The position numbers and the translations under genes are program-made. From JBLNBQ01 sp050260095 (GTDB taxonomy: Bacteria; Bacillota; UBA5301; DYFA01), in contig JBLNBQ010000166.1 in assembly GCA_050260095.1 (NCBI GenBank), positions 1 through 6,607 of the forward strand: a DNA stretch of 6,607 bases. Reading direction: 5' to 3'. The notes beneath the pieces were generated by a model. It did not search any database. It had not been told where the DNA came from and worked only from the letters and a program-made list of their open reading frames with translations. Of this stretch, positions 1-5,416 are shown one piece after another (within the stretch, counting starts at the first letter, position 1; every line of letters begins with the position of its first letter).

Positions 1-1317
1 GGTTGGGGGGGGCCCCGCCAGGATGGTCTGTTTCGCCAGCCGGATCTGCTGCACCAGCGGGCGCTTGGCCGGACAACTGTAACTGCAGCTGCCGCACTCG
101 ATGCAGTCCACGGCGCCCGCCCCCTCGGCCTCGGCCCATAACCCCCGCTCGGCATACTTGGCCAGGTAGAGCGGGAGCAGGTTCATGGGGCAGACCTGGG
201 CGCACCGCCCACACCGGATGCACGGCGCCGCCGGAGGCGTCTGGGCCTCCTCCGCCGACAGCACCAGGATCCCGGAGGTGCCCTTGGTCACCGGCACGTC
301 GAGCGAAGCCTGCGCCAGGCCCATCATCGGCCCGCCCAGCACCAGCTTGGCGGGTTCGCCCGTCAGGCCGCAGTGGTCGAGCAGCGCCGAAACCGGCGTG
401 CCGAGGCGGACGAGCAGGTTCTTCGGCTCCCGCACCAGCGAGCCGGTGACCGTCACCACCCGTTCCACCAGGGGGCGTCCGGTGGCCAGCGCCTCGGCCA
501 GGGCGACCGCGGTTCCGGCGTTGTGCACCACCACGCCGACCTCCAGCGGCAGCCGGCCAGGCGGCACCTTGCGGCCCGACACGGCGAAGATGAGCTGTTT
601 CTCCGCCCCCTGCGGGTACTTGGTCGGAAGGGCCATGACCTCGATGTCCCGTCCGAGTTGCCGGGCGGCGCACGAAAGTGCCTGAACCGCGTCGGGCTTG
701 TTGTCTTCGACCGCCACCACCGCCCTGTTCGCGCCGACCGCCTTCCGGATGGCCAAAAGCCCTTGCAGCACCTCGCCGGGCCGTTCGACCATGAGCCGGT
801 GATCGGAGGTGAGGCACGGCTCGCACTCGCACCCGTTGATGATGACCAGGTCGATGGGCTTGTCGGCCGGGGGAGAGAGCTTGACGTGGGCGGGGAAAGT
901 CGCGCCGCCCAGGCCCACCAGGCCCGCGGCGAGCGCCGCGGCCCGGATCGCCTCCGGCGTCAGCTCCTCCAGCGCCCCCGCTGGATGAAGCTCAACCCAT
1001 TCGTCTTCAGCATCCACCGCTATGGTGACCGCGGGGGCGGTCACCGCCAGGCCGCTCGGCGCCTCGCCCACCGCCTTGACCGTGCCGGATACGCTGGCGT
1101 GCACCGGTACCGAAACGAAGCCCTGCGCCTCCCCGATCACCTGTCCGGCCTTGACGCGGTCGCCGGCGGCCACCAGCGGCTTGGCCGGCGCGCCGAGCGA
1201 TTGCGCCAAGGGGATGATCACCTGCGCCGGACGTGGCGCGGGTTCGATGGGCCGCGCCGCCGTTCGCTCCTTGTCCGTTCGGGGATGGACACCCCCCCGG
1301 AATCCGCCTCCTGCCAT
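1..1317 (-). CDS. rnfC: Electron transport complex subunit C (RnfC), 3' end cut by window edge
   Basis: RnfC is the peripheral, NADH-facing subunit of the Rnf/Rsx membrane complex, which couples ferredoxin:NAD+ electron transfer to ion pumping. My own translation is open for 439 codons from ATG 1317 to base 1. It shows the N-terminal FRGGVHP signature (residues 6-12), a glycine-rich GLVGLGGATFPAHVKL segment (132-147) and INGCECEPCLT (160-170) of the flavin/NADH-binding fold shared with the complex I 51-kDa subunit, YPQGAEKQL (234-242), an SLBB-type stretch near 287-317, and two ferredoxin-type [4Fe-4S] motifs: Cys366/369/372/376 and Cys405/408/411/415. Both motifs are complete, so only a short C-terminal tail and the stop should be missing, judged against clostridial RnfC lengths of about 440 residues. 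The start is set by a strong purine-rich ribosome site at 1321-1330. rnfD, G, E, A and B are expected beyond the left edge but are not visible. Cys163 and Cys168 are extra cysteines in the usual ECEP motif. Confidence 0.95.
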   Translation of the reverse strand, partial: MAGGGFRGGVHPRTDKERTAARPIEPAPRPAQVIIPLAQSLGAPAKPLVAAGDRVKAGQVIGEAQGFVSVPVHASVSGTVKAVGEAPSGLAVTAPAVTIAVDAEDEWVELHPAGALEELTPEAIRAAALAAGLVGLGGATFPAHVKLSPPADKPIDLVIINGCECEPCLTSDHRLMVERPGEVLQGLLAIRKAVGANRAVVAVEDNKPDAVQALSCAARQLGRDIEVMALPTKYPQGAEKQLIFAVSGRKVPPGRLPLEVGVVVHNAGTAVALAEALATGRPLVERVVTVTGSLVREPKNLLVRLGTPVSALLDHCGLTGEPAKLVLGGPMMGLAQASLDVPVTKGTSGILVLSAEEAQTPPAAPCIRCGRCAQVCPMNLLPLYLAKYAERGLWAEAEGAGAVDCIECGSCSYSCPAKRPLVQQIRLAKQTILAGPPPT

Positions 1318-1320
1318 CGT

Positions 1321-1330
1321 CCTCCTCCTT
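1321..1330 (-). promoter_or_regulatory. Ribosome binding site of rnfC
   Basis: On the minus strand the bases read AAGGAGGAGG, followed by ACG and the ATG at 1317. The AAGGAGG portion (1324-1330) sits 6 nt from the start codon. It fixes the rnfC start and implies strong translation initiation. Confidence 0.85.
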
Positions 1331-1440
1331 CCACTCCCACTCGTTCGCTTGTGTCTACGCCGAGCCCCGCCGGGCTGCGGCGATGGTCAAGAGGGACGGC
1401 TTCCGCGCCCCCCTGCGCGTCGCACTCCGGCGACCGCTTC

Positions 1441-1472
1441 AAAAAAAGACCAGCGCACCGGCGCCGGCCTTT
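1441..1472 (-). terminator. Rho-independent terminator ahead of rnfC
   Basis: On the minus strand the 9-bp stem GGCCGGCGC / GCGCTGGTC (two G-U wobbles) closes a CGGT tetraloop and is followed directly by seven T. The A tract before the stem can pair with part of the T tract. It lies about 150 nt past the rseC stop and 124 nt ahead of the rnfC start. It either ends the upstream transcript or acts as a conditional terminator in an rnf leader; the sequence alone does not decide which. Confidence 0.82.
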
Positions 1473-1481
1473 ATCATAAAG
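1469..1481. repeat. AT-rich 13-bp palindrome, possible operator
   Basis: The bases ctttat-c-ataaag are a perfect inverted repeat with 6-bp arms around one central base, standing out in a very G+C-rich spacer. The site overlaps the 5' base of the terminator stem. It could bind a dimeric regulator, or merely extend the terminator's AT flank. No regulator family is assigned. Confidence 0.35.
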
Positions 1482-1623
1482 TTCTGAATGCTCGGGGGGC
1501 TCTGGATGCCACGCCATCAGGTTCGTCGAAGTGAGGGTCGGGCACCCTCGGACGGGCATCGTCTGCGCCTCCTGCCCCGTTCGCGCTGCGGCTGAGCGGC
1601 CACCTCGCAACAATGTGGAACTA

Positions 1624-2052
1624 CTACACCTGGGAGGGATTTCCTTCAATCGGCTCGATCCTGGGAACACAGCGCGTGCGGCGCCGGCGCCGGTCCCACA
1701 GGGAGATGCCCCGGAAGGCCATCGCCACGAAGAGAACCCCTCCCAGGAAATCGGGCAGGTCGGACCGCCAGCCCAGAAGCCGGCTGAGCAGTTCGCCCGC
1801 GCCGAAGCCCAGGAAGAGCCCGGCCAGCGGAATCAGATAGACCATGGCGGACGCCCTGGCTACCTCCCCCGCCGCCACCACCAGGCGGACCTGCGTGCCC
1901 ACCGCCAGGCGGTCGGGGTTGGGCAGCTCGATCTCCTGTTCGGCCGCGCTCCCGAGTTCGCAGGCGCCGCAGTGTTCGCATCCGCCGGGGCGGCGCACCA
2001 GGACCGTGGCCAGCCCGTCCCGGGTGCGCACGATGGTTCCGGCCTGTTCCAT
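1624..2052 (-). CDS. rseC: SoxR-reducing system / RseC (MucC)-family membrane protein
   Basis: The product has 142 residues. RseC-family proteins are small inner-membrane proteins with an N-terminal cysteine cluster; in Escherichia coli RseC works with the Rsx (Rnf-like) complex to keep SoxR reduced. Here the N-terminal domain carries Cys25-x2-Cys28-Gly-x-Cys31 after a short beta-rich stretch (AGTIVRTRDGLATVLV). Two membrane segments follow (about 72-94, around YLIPLAGLFLGFGAGELL, and about 103-124), then an arginine-rich cytoplasmic tail. The reading frame is open further upstream to 2133, but that would overlap the preceding gene; ATG 2052 is preferred because AGGTGA lies 5 nt before it at 2058-2063. 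It sits 49 nt after the DMT-type gene and immediately ahead of rnfC, as expected for an Rnf-linked role. Family assignment is firm; a role in SoxR control in this organism is not shown. Confidence 0.88.
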   Translation of the reverse strand: MEQAGTIVRTRDGLATVLVRRPGGCEHCGACELGSAAEQEIELPNPDRLAVGTQVRLVVAAGEVARASAMVYLIPLAGLFLGFGAGELLSRLLGWRSDLPDFLGGVLFVAMAFRGISLWDRRRRRTRCVPRIEPIEGNPSQV

Positions 2053-2101
2053 CTGTCTCACCTGATATGGAGAGTTCCTTGCCAGAGCGTGGGTTACCTT
2101 C

Positions 2102-2545
2102 TCAGGAAAGCAGAATACGTGCGCCAGCGGCAAACAGGCCCAGGCCCAGCAGTTGCAGCCAGCCGAAAGGCAGGCGTTCCATCCCGAAGAGCCCGAAGTG
2201 GTCGACCGCGGCGGCGGTCAGGATCTGGCCCACCAGGATGGCGGTGGTGGCGGTCGCCATGCCGAGGCGGGAGACGGCGGCCACCACGGTGAAGACGATG
2301 GCGACGCCGAGGACGCCGCCGAGCAGCGCGAACCACGGGGCGGCCTTCAGCTGCGAAAGATGACCGCGGCCCAGCCCCAAGGGATAGAGCAGCAAGAGCG
2401 CGGCGGCCAGCCCGACGCCCTGAACCACCATGGTGGCTTCGAGCCGGCCGACCGCCTTGGCGAGCTGTGTGTTGAAGGTGCCCTGGACGGCCATGAGCAG
2501 TCCGGCCAGGGCACCGATCAGCATTGCGGGGAGTCTGCCCGACAC
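2102..2545 (-). CDS. DMT-superfamily membrane protein, DUF606/YdcZ type
   Basis: The product has 147 residues and about five hydrophobic segments: near 8-29, 38-58, 70-93, 95-117 and 124-146. The start (PAMLIGALAGLLMAVQGTFN) and the later ATTAILVGQILTAAAVDHFG resemble the small DUF606/YdcZ proteins of the drug/metabolite transporter superfamily, which are half the size of ten-helix EamA transporters and usually work as pairs or dimers. Substrate cannot be told from sequence. The start is GTG 2545, chosen for GGAGGT 6 nt upstream; ATG at residue 8 would cut into the first membrane segment. It begins 26 nt after the larE stop and probably belongs to the same transcript. Linkage to larE hints at export or import of a sulfur-related compound, which is only a guess. 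Confidence 0.85.
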   Translation of the reverse strand: MSGRLPAMLIGALAGLLMAVQGTFNTQLAKAVGRLEATMVVQGVGLAAALLLLYPLGLGRGHLSQLKAAPWFALLGGVLGVAIVFTVVAAVSRLGMATATTAILVGQILTAAAVDHFGLFGMERLPFGWLQLLGLGLFAAGARILLS

Positions 2546-2571
2546 GCCTGCACCTCCGCCGGTGGCCGCAG

Positions 2572-3408
2572 CTAGGATTCCCCCTGCTCCCGTGCGGGAT
2601 GCGCCAAAGTCCGGTTCAGGCTCCCGGTCCGGTATCCAGCCAGGTCGAGGGCGACGAACTTGAACCCCAGCCCGGTCAGCCGCTCGTGCACCGTGTCGGC
2701 CTGTTCGAGCAGCCTACCGCGGTCGGCCGGCGCCACTTCGAGCCGGGCCAAGTCCCCGTGGTGGCGCACCCTCACCGGCGCGAAGCCCAGGTCGGCGAGG
2801 TAGTCCTCCGCCTCTTCCACCATCTGCAGCCGCGCAGGAGTGATCTCCTCGCCGTAAGGGATGCGGCTCGCGAGGCAGGCGGCCGCCGGACGGTCCCAGC
2901 CGGCCAGGCCGAAAGCCCGGGAGAGCTCCCGGATGTCGGCCTTGCTCAAGCCCGCCTCGAGCAGCGGCGAACGCGCCCCTGCCTCCTCGGTGGCCTTGAG
3001 CCCGGGACGATAGTCGGAGAGGTCGTCGCGGTTCGTCCCCTCGACGATGGTGAAGAAGCCGCGGGCGGCCGCCTCCTTGGCCATCTCCCGCAGGCGAGTC
3101 TTCTTGCAGTGGTAGCAGCGGTCGGGCGGATTCTGACGGAACTCCGGGTCAGCCAGTTCATCTATCTCAAGCTCCAGGTGGGGCACCCCTAATTCCGCGG
3201 CGGTCGCCCGGGCCCGCGCCAGCTCCCGGTCGGGCAGGGTGTGCGACCGGGCGGTGACGGCCAGCACCTGTTCGGGCCCCAAGGCCTCCCGCACCGCCAG
3301 CAGCAGCAGAGTGCTGTCCACTCCGCCCGAGAATGACACGGCCACTTTCCCGAGCGGGATGAGGATCCCCTTGAGCCGGTCCCACTTGTTCGCCAGTTCT
3401 TCCCTCAC
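2572..3408 (-). CDS. larE: ATP-dependent sulfur transferase LarE
   Basis: The product has 278 residues, typical for the family. LarE adenylates the carboxylates of pyridinium biscarboxylate mononucleotide and inserts sulfur to make the nickel-pincer cofactor precursor, first known from lactate racemase. Visible motifs: the PP-loop SGGVDS (27-32), TARSHTLP (52-59), RCYHCKK (97-103), GTNRDDLSDYRPGLKA (124-139) and PAAACLASRIPYGEEIT (174-190). Cys178 in the last motif corresponds to the sulfur-donating cysteine (Cys176) of Lactobacillus plantarum LarE. Cys98 and Cys101 give a third and second cysteine near the active site, the pattern associated with [4Fe-4S]-cluster LarE enzymes; that sub-type is inferred here. 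The start is GTG 3408, only 3 nt after the cysK stop, with AGGAGC inside the cysK end, so translation is probably coupled. No larA, larB or larC lies in the window, so the target enzyme is unknown. Confidence 0.93.
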   Translation of the reverse strand: MREELANKWDRLKGILIPLGKVAVSFSGGVDSTLLLLAVREALGPEQVLAVTARSHTLPDRELARARATAAELGVPHLELEIDELADPEFRQNPPDRCYHCKKTRLREMAKEAAARGFFTIVEGTNRDDLSDYRPGLKATEEAGARSPLLEAGLSKADIRELSRAFGLAGWDRPAAACLASRIPYGEEITPARLQMVEEAEDYLADLGFAPVRVRHHGDLARLEVAPADRGRLLEQADTVHERLTGLGFKFVALDLAGYRTGSLNRTLAHPAREQGES

Positions 3409-3411
3409 GGC

Positions 3412-4356
3412 TCAGCGCTCCTGACCGCAACCCGGGCGGAAGAACTGTTCCATCGAAAGATACCGTTCACCCGTGTCGGGCAGGATGGCGACCACCCTCC
3501 GGCCGGTGCCCAGCTCGCGGGCGACCTGCAGGGCGGCCCAGGCCGCGGCGCCCGAGGAGACGCCGACCAACAGCCCTTCCCGTTCGGCCAGGGCCGTGGC
3601 GGTGCGGAAGGCGTCGTCTTCGGCCGCGGTCATGATCCGGTCGATGATCGTCCGGTCGAGCACCTGCGGCACGAAGCCCGCCCCGATGCCTTGAATCTTG
3701 TGCGGGCCGGGCTTGCCCCCGGAGAGCACCGGCGAGGCCGCCGGTTCCACCGCGATCACCTGCGCCCCCGGGCGCCGGGCTTTGAGCACCTGGCCGACCC
3801 CCGTGATGGTGCCGCCGGTGCCGACGCCGGCCACGAACGCGTCCACTTCGCCGCCGGTCGCCTGCCAGATCTCCTCCGCCGTGGTGCGCCGGTGCACCTC
3901 CGGGTTGGCCGGGTTCTTGAACTGCTGGGGCATGAAGTAGGCCGGGTGCTCCGCCAGGATGGCCTCGGCCCGGTTCACGGCGCCCGTCATCCCTTCCGGG
4001 CCGGGAGTCAGGACCAGCTCGGCCCCGTAGGCGCGCAGCAGCGCCCGGCGTTCGACGCTCATCGACTCCGGCATCACCAGGATCAGCCGGTAGCCCCGGG
4101 CCGCGGCCACCATCGCCAGACCGATGCCGGTGTTGCCGCTCGTGGGTTCCACGATGGTACCGCCGGGCTTCAGCAACCCATCTCGCTCGGCCGCGTCGAT
4201 CATGGCCCGGGCGATGCGGTCCTTCACCGAACCCCCGGGGTTCTTGGCTTCCAGCTTGACCAGCACCTCGGCGCTGCCTGGGGAAACCAGGCGCTGCAGT
4301 TTGACGAGCGGAGTCCCGCCGACCAGCTCATCCACGTGGGAGACGACCGCACCCAT
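3412..4356 (-). CDS. cysK: Cysteine synthase A (O-acetylserine sulfhydrylase)
   Basis: This PLP enzyme makes L-cysteine from O-acetylserine and sulfide in the cytoplasm. The 314-residue product is of normal length and shows the full family pattern: GGTPLVKL (13-20), NPGGSVKDR (39-47) with the PLP lysine at Lys45, the substrate loop PTSGNTG (71-77), the phosphate-binding GVGTGGTITG (176-185), IQGIGAGFVP (220-229) and VGVSSGAAA (263-271). A longer reading frame begins with TTG at 4377, but ATG 4356 is preferred because GGAGG lies 8 nt upstream inside that extension. It has its own strong promoter, heads an apparent operon with larE, and ends 3 nt before the larE start. The substrate signature fits O-acetylserine enzymes; an O-phosphoserine or cystathionine-synthase-like specificity is less likely but not excluded. 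Confidence 0.95.
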   Translation of the reverse strand: MGAVVSHVDELVGGTPLVKLQRLVSPGSAEVLVKLEAKNPGGSVKDRIARAMIDAAERDGLLKPGGTIVEPTSGNTGIGLAMVAAARGYRLILVMPESMSVERRALLRAYGAELVLTPGPEGMTGAVNRAEAILAEHPAYFMPQQFKNPANPEVHRRTTAEEIWQATGGEVDAFVAGVGTGGTITGVGQVLKARRPGAQVIAVEPAASPVLSGGKPGPHKIQGIGAGFVPQVLDRTIIDRIMTAAEDDAFRTATALAEREGLLVGVSSGAAAWAALQVARELGTGRRVVAILPDTGERYLSMEQFFRPGCGQER

Positions 4357-4364
4357 CTGAATAA

Positions 4365-4369
4365 CCTCC
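4365..4369 (-). promoter_or_regulatory. Ribosome binding site of cysK
   Basis: The minus strand reads GGAGG followed by 8 nt and the ATG at 4356. It lies inside the longer TTG-initiated frame and so favours the shorter protein, which begins MGAVVSHVDEL. Confidence 0.8.
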
Positions 4370-4398
4370 AATTCCAAGTAACCTTATCGGAATTTCCG
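4370..4398 (-). repeat. Overlapping inverted repeats in the cysK leader
   Basis: Two nested dyads lie between the promoter and the ribosome site: aattcc (4370-4375) with ggaatt (4389-4394) across 13 nt, and the 11-bp cggaa-t-ttccg (4388-4398). They share one half-site and abut the ribosome site. They could be an operator for a cysteine or sulfur regulator, or a weak RNA hairpin. No regulator motif is firmly matched. Confidence 0.35.
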
Positions 4399-4409
4399 CC
4401 TTTACCGAC

Positions 4410-4438
4410 AGTCTACCAGACAGGGTAGCGAGTGTCAA
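4410..4438 (-). promoter_or_regulatory. Sigma-A-type promoter of cysK-larE
   Basis: A perfect -35 hexamer TTGACA (4438-4433) is followed by a 17-nt spacer and a -10 hexamer TAGACT (4415-4410), four of six bases matching TATAAT. Transcription should begin near 4403, giving a leader of about 46 nt before the cysK ATG. It lies 20 nt past the ZIP gene stop, so cysK and the genes after it can be transcribed apart from the upstream genes. This is the only convincing promoter found in the window. Confidence 0.82.
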
Positions 4439-4458
4439 GGGTGGCAGAGGACCAGTGG

Positions 4459-5193
4459 TCAGGAGCGGGCCAGCATGAACGCCACCAGGAACCCGGCGGT
4501 GGTGGCCAGCGAGGTGAGGCGCCCCCCGCCCCGGAAGGCCTCCGGGAGCAGGGTGTCTGCCAGCATCGCCAGCACGGCGCCGGCGGCGAAGGCCAAAAGA
4601 AACCCGAGCACGTCGCCGCCCACCCGTTCGGCGGCCCAGAACCCCAGCAGGCTGGCGGCGGTCGACAGGGTGCCGATGATCGCCCACAGCCCCAGGGTGC
4701 GGGCCACTCCCCGCTGTTTGGTCAAGTCGGGGGTCGCCACCACCGCCTCGGCGAAGTTGGAGAGCAGGATCGCCGCCATGACCAGGAAACCCAGGTGCGA
4801 CCCGAGCTTCACCCCCACCCCCAAGGCGAACTGCTCCGGCAGCCCGTCGAGCACCGCGCCGGTCACCACCGCCCGTCCCGTCTGGCCGGCCGTGGTCTCC
4901 GCCGTGAGATGCGAACCCGTGAAGCGCCGGTGCCGGAAGACCGCCCCGTGCGCCGCGTAGTACAGGGTGGCGCCCCCGATCAGTCCGAAGGCCCCTGCGT
5001 CCAATCCGCCGTGGTGGTACGCCTCCTCCATCAGACCGTAGCTGAGCGAGGCGATGAGGACCCCGGAACCGAAGGCCATGATCATCGCCACGCCCCGGCG
5101 CCCAAGCTTGAGGACACGCGTGAAAAGCCCTCCGCCCAGGAGCGAATAACCTGACAGGCCCCCATACAGGAGGGCCTCAAGCCAGCCGCTCAT
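4459..5193 (-). CDS. ZIP-family metal transporter, divergent metal site
   Basis: The product has 244 residues and about eight hydrophobic segments, in the ZIP arrangement for divalent metal uptake at the cytoplasmic membrane. Family marks are the N-terminal GGLSGYSLLGGGL, AFGSGVLIASLSYGLMEEA (40-58), GAVLDGLPEQFALG (112-125), LLSNFAEAVVAT (143-154) and the C-terminal FAAGAVLAMLADTLLPEAF. The classical metal-site motifs of helices 4 and 5 (HNxPEG and HExPEG) are replaced: Asp116-x2-Pro-Glu120 and Ser145-Asn146-x2-Glu149 stand in their place. Related bacterial ZIP proteins with LDGIPE/SNLPEG are known, so this is probably a sub-family rather than decay. The metal (zinc, iron, manganese, nickel or other) and direction cannot be told. 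ATG 5193 follows a G-rich stretch and lies 12 nt after the preceding stop, so co-transcription with the YIEGIA pair is likely. Confidence 0.86.
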   Translation of the reverse strand: MSGWLEALLYGGLSGYSLLGGGLFTRVLKLGRRGVAMIMAFGSGVLIASLSYGLMEEAYHHGGLDAGAFGLIGGATLYYAAHGAVFRHRRFTGSHLTAETTAGQTGRAVVTGAVLDGLPEQFALGVGVKLGSHLGFLVMAAILLSNFAEAVVATPDLTKQRGVARTLGLWAIIGTLSTAASLLGFWAAERVGGDVLGFLLAFAAGAVLAMLADTLLPEAFRGGGRLTSLATTAGFLVAFMLARS

Positions 5194-5205
5194 TCCCGCC
5201 CCCCT

Positions 5206-5412
5206 TTAGTGCCGGATCAGCATCAGAACCTCGGGGTCGAGTTCATGGACCATCGCCCGGGTGCTCCGGGACAGGATGAGCGCCCAGCGCTCGAGTTCCT
5301 CGGTGTCCCTGGCCAGGAAGATCGGTATGTCGCCGATGACCTTCTTTTCGTTGGTGGTCACCACCGCCACGAGCTGCCCGTCGGAAACCCCGCCCGATCC
5401 TTTCTCGGCCAT
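5206..5412 (-). CDS. Small partner protein of YIEGIA (named capping complex subunit for YIEGIA in databases)
   Basis: The 68-residue protein is soluble, with no membrane segment or signal peptide. An alternating hydrophobic strand (QLVAVVTTNEKK, 13-24) leads into DIPIFLARDTEELERWALIL (28-47), predicted strand then helix, and a closing strand around VHELDPEVLMLIRH (55-68). The pattern VAxVTT ... PIFLA(R/K)D ... MVHxL ... IRH matches from memory the small proteins that databases call capping complex subunit for YIEGIA; that name is recalled, not searched. ATG 5412 comes 4 nt after the YIEGIA stop, with a G-rich ribosome site inside the YIEGIA end, so the two should be made together. Its biochemical function is not established. 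Confidence 0.8.
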   Translation of the reverse strand: MAEKGSGGVSDGQLVAVVTTNEKKVIGDIPIFLARDTEELERWALILSRSTRAMVHELDPEVLMLIRH

Positions 5413-5416
5413 CCGC

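Larger units (their letters stand above)
1318..1623 (-). other. 306-nt intergenic spacer between rseC and rnfC
   Basis: This is the longest gene-free stretch in the window. In minus-strand order it holds a hairpin with 6-bp perfect arms (gagggt/accctc) at 1549-1533, an AT-rich 13-bp palindrome at 1481-1469, an intrinsic terminator at 1472-1441, a TTGACC hexamer at 1390-1385, a small hairpin at 1376-1363 (agccc/gggct arms), and the rnfC ribosome site. I could not pair the TTGACC with a convincing -10 hexamer at 16-18 nt, so the rnfC promoter is unresolved. I recognise no known riboswitch core. Open reading frames crossing it on either strand have no family resemblance and look like chance ORFs in G+C-rich DNA. 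Confidence 0.7.

Noticed and set aside
1352..1390. TTGACC with TAGACA as an rnfC promoter
   Set aside because: The two hexamers are 27 nt apart, far from the usual 16-18, and no better -10 is present at the right distance.
373..1479. Plus-strand open frame of 368 codons opposite rnfC
   Set aside because: Rich in Arg, Pro, Gly and His with no family motifs; it is the complement of a clear rnfC frame with full cofactor motifs, a common artefact in G+C-rich DNA.
1474..1623. Riboswitch in the upstream half of the rnfC leader
   Set aside because: No conserved core of a riboswitch class I know could be recognised; only short generic hairpins are visible.
1218..1670. Minus-strand open frame of 150 codons across the rseC-rnfC spacer
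   Set aside because: Overlaps the rseC end and the rnfC start in other frames, passes straight through the terminator, and has no family resemblance.
1531..2292. Plus-strand open frame of 253 codons opposite rseC and the DMT-type gene
   Set aside because: Low-complexity Arg/Pro/Gly composition and spans two recognisable minus-strand genes and their gap.
3691..4428. Plus-strand open frame of 245 codons opposite cysK
   Set aside because: Runs against a fully conserved cysK and its promoter; no recognisable domain.
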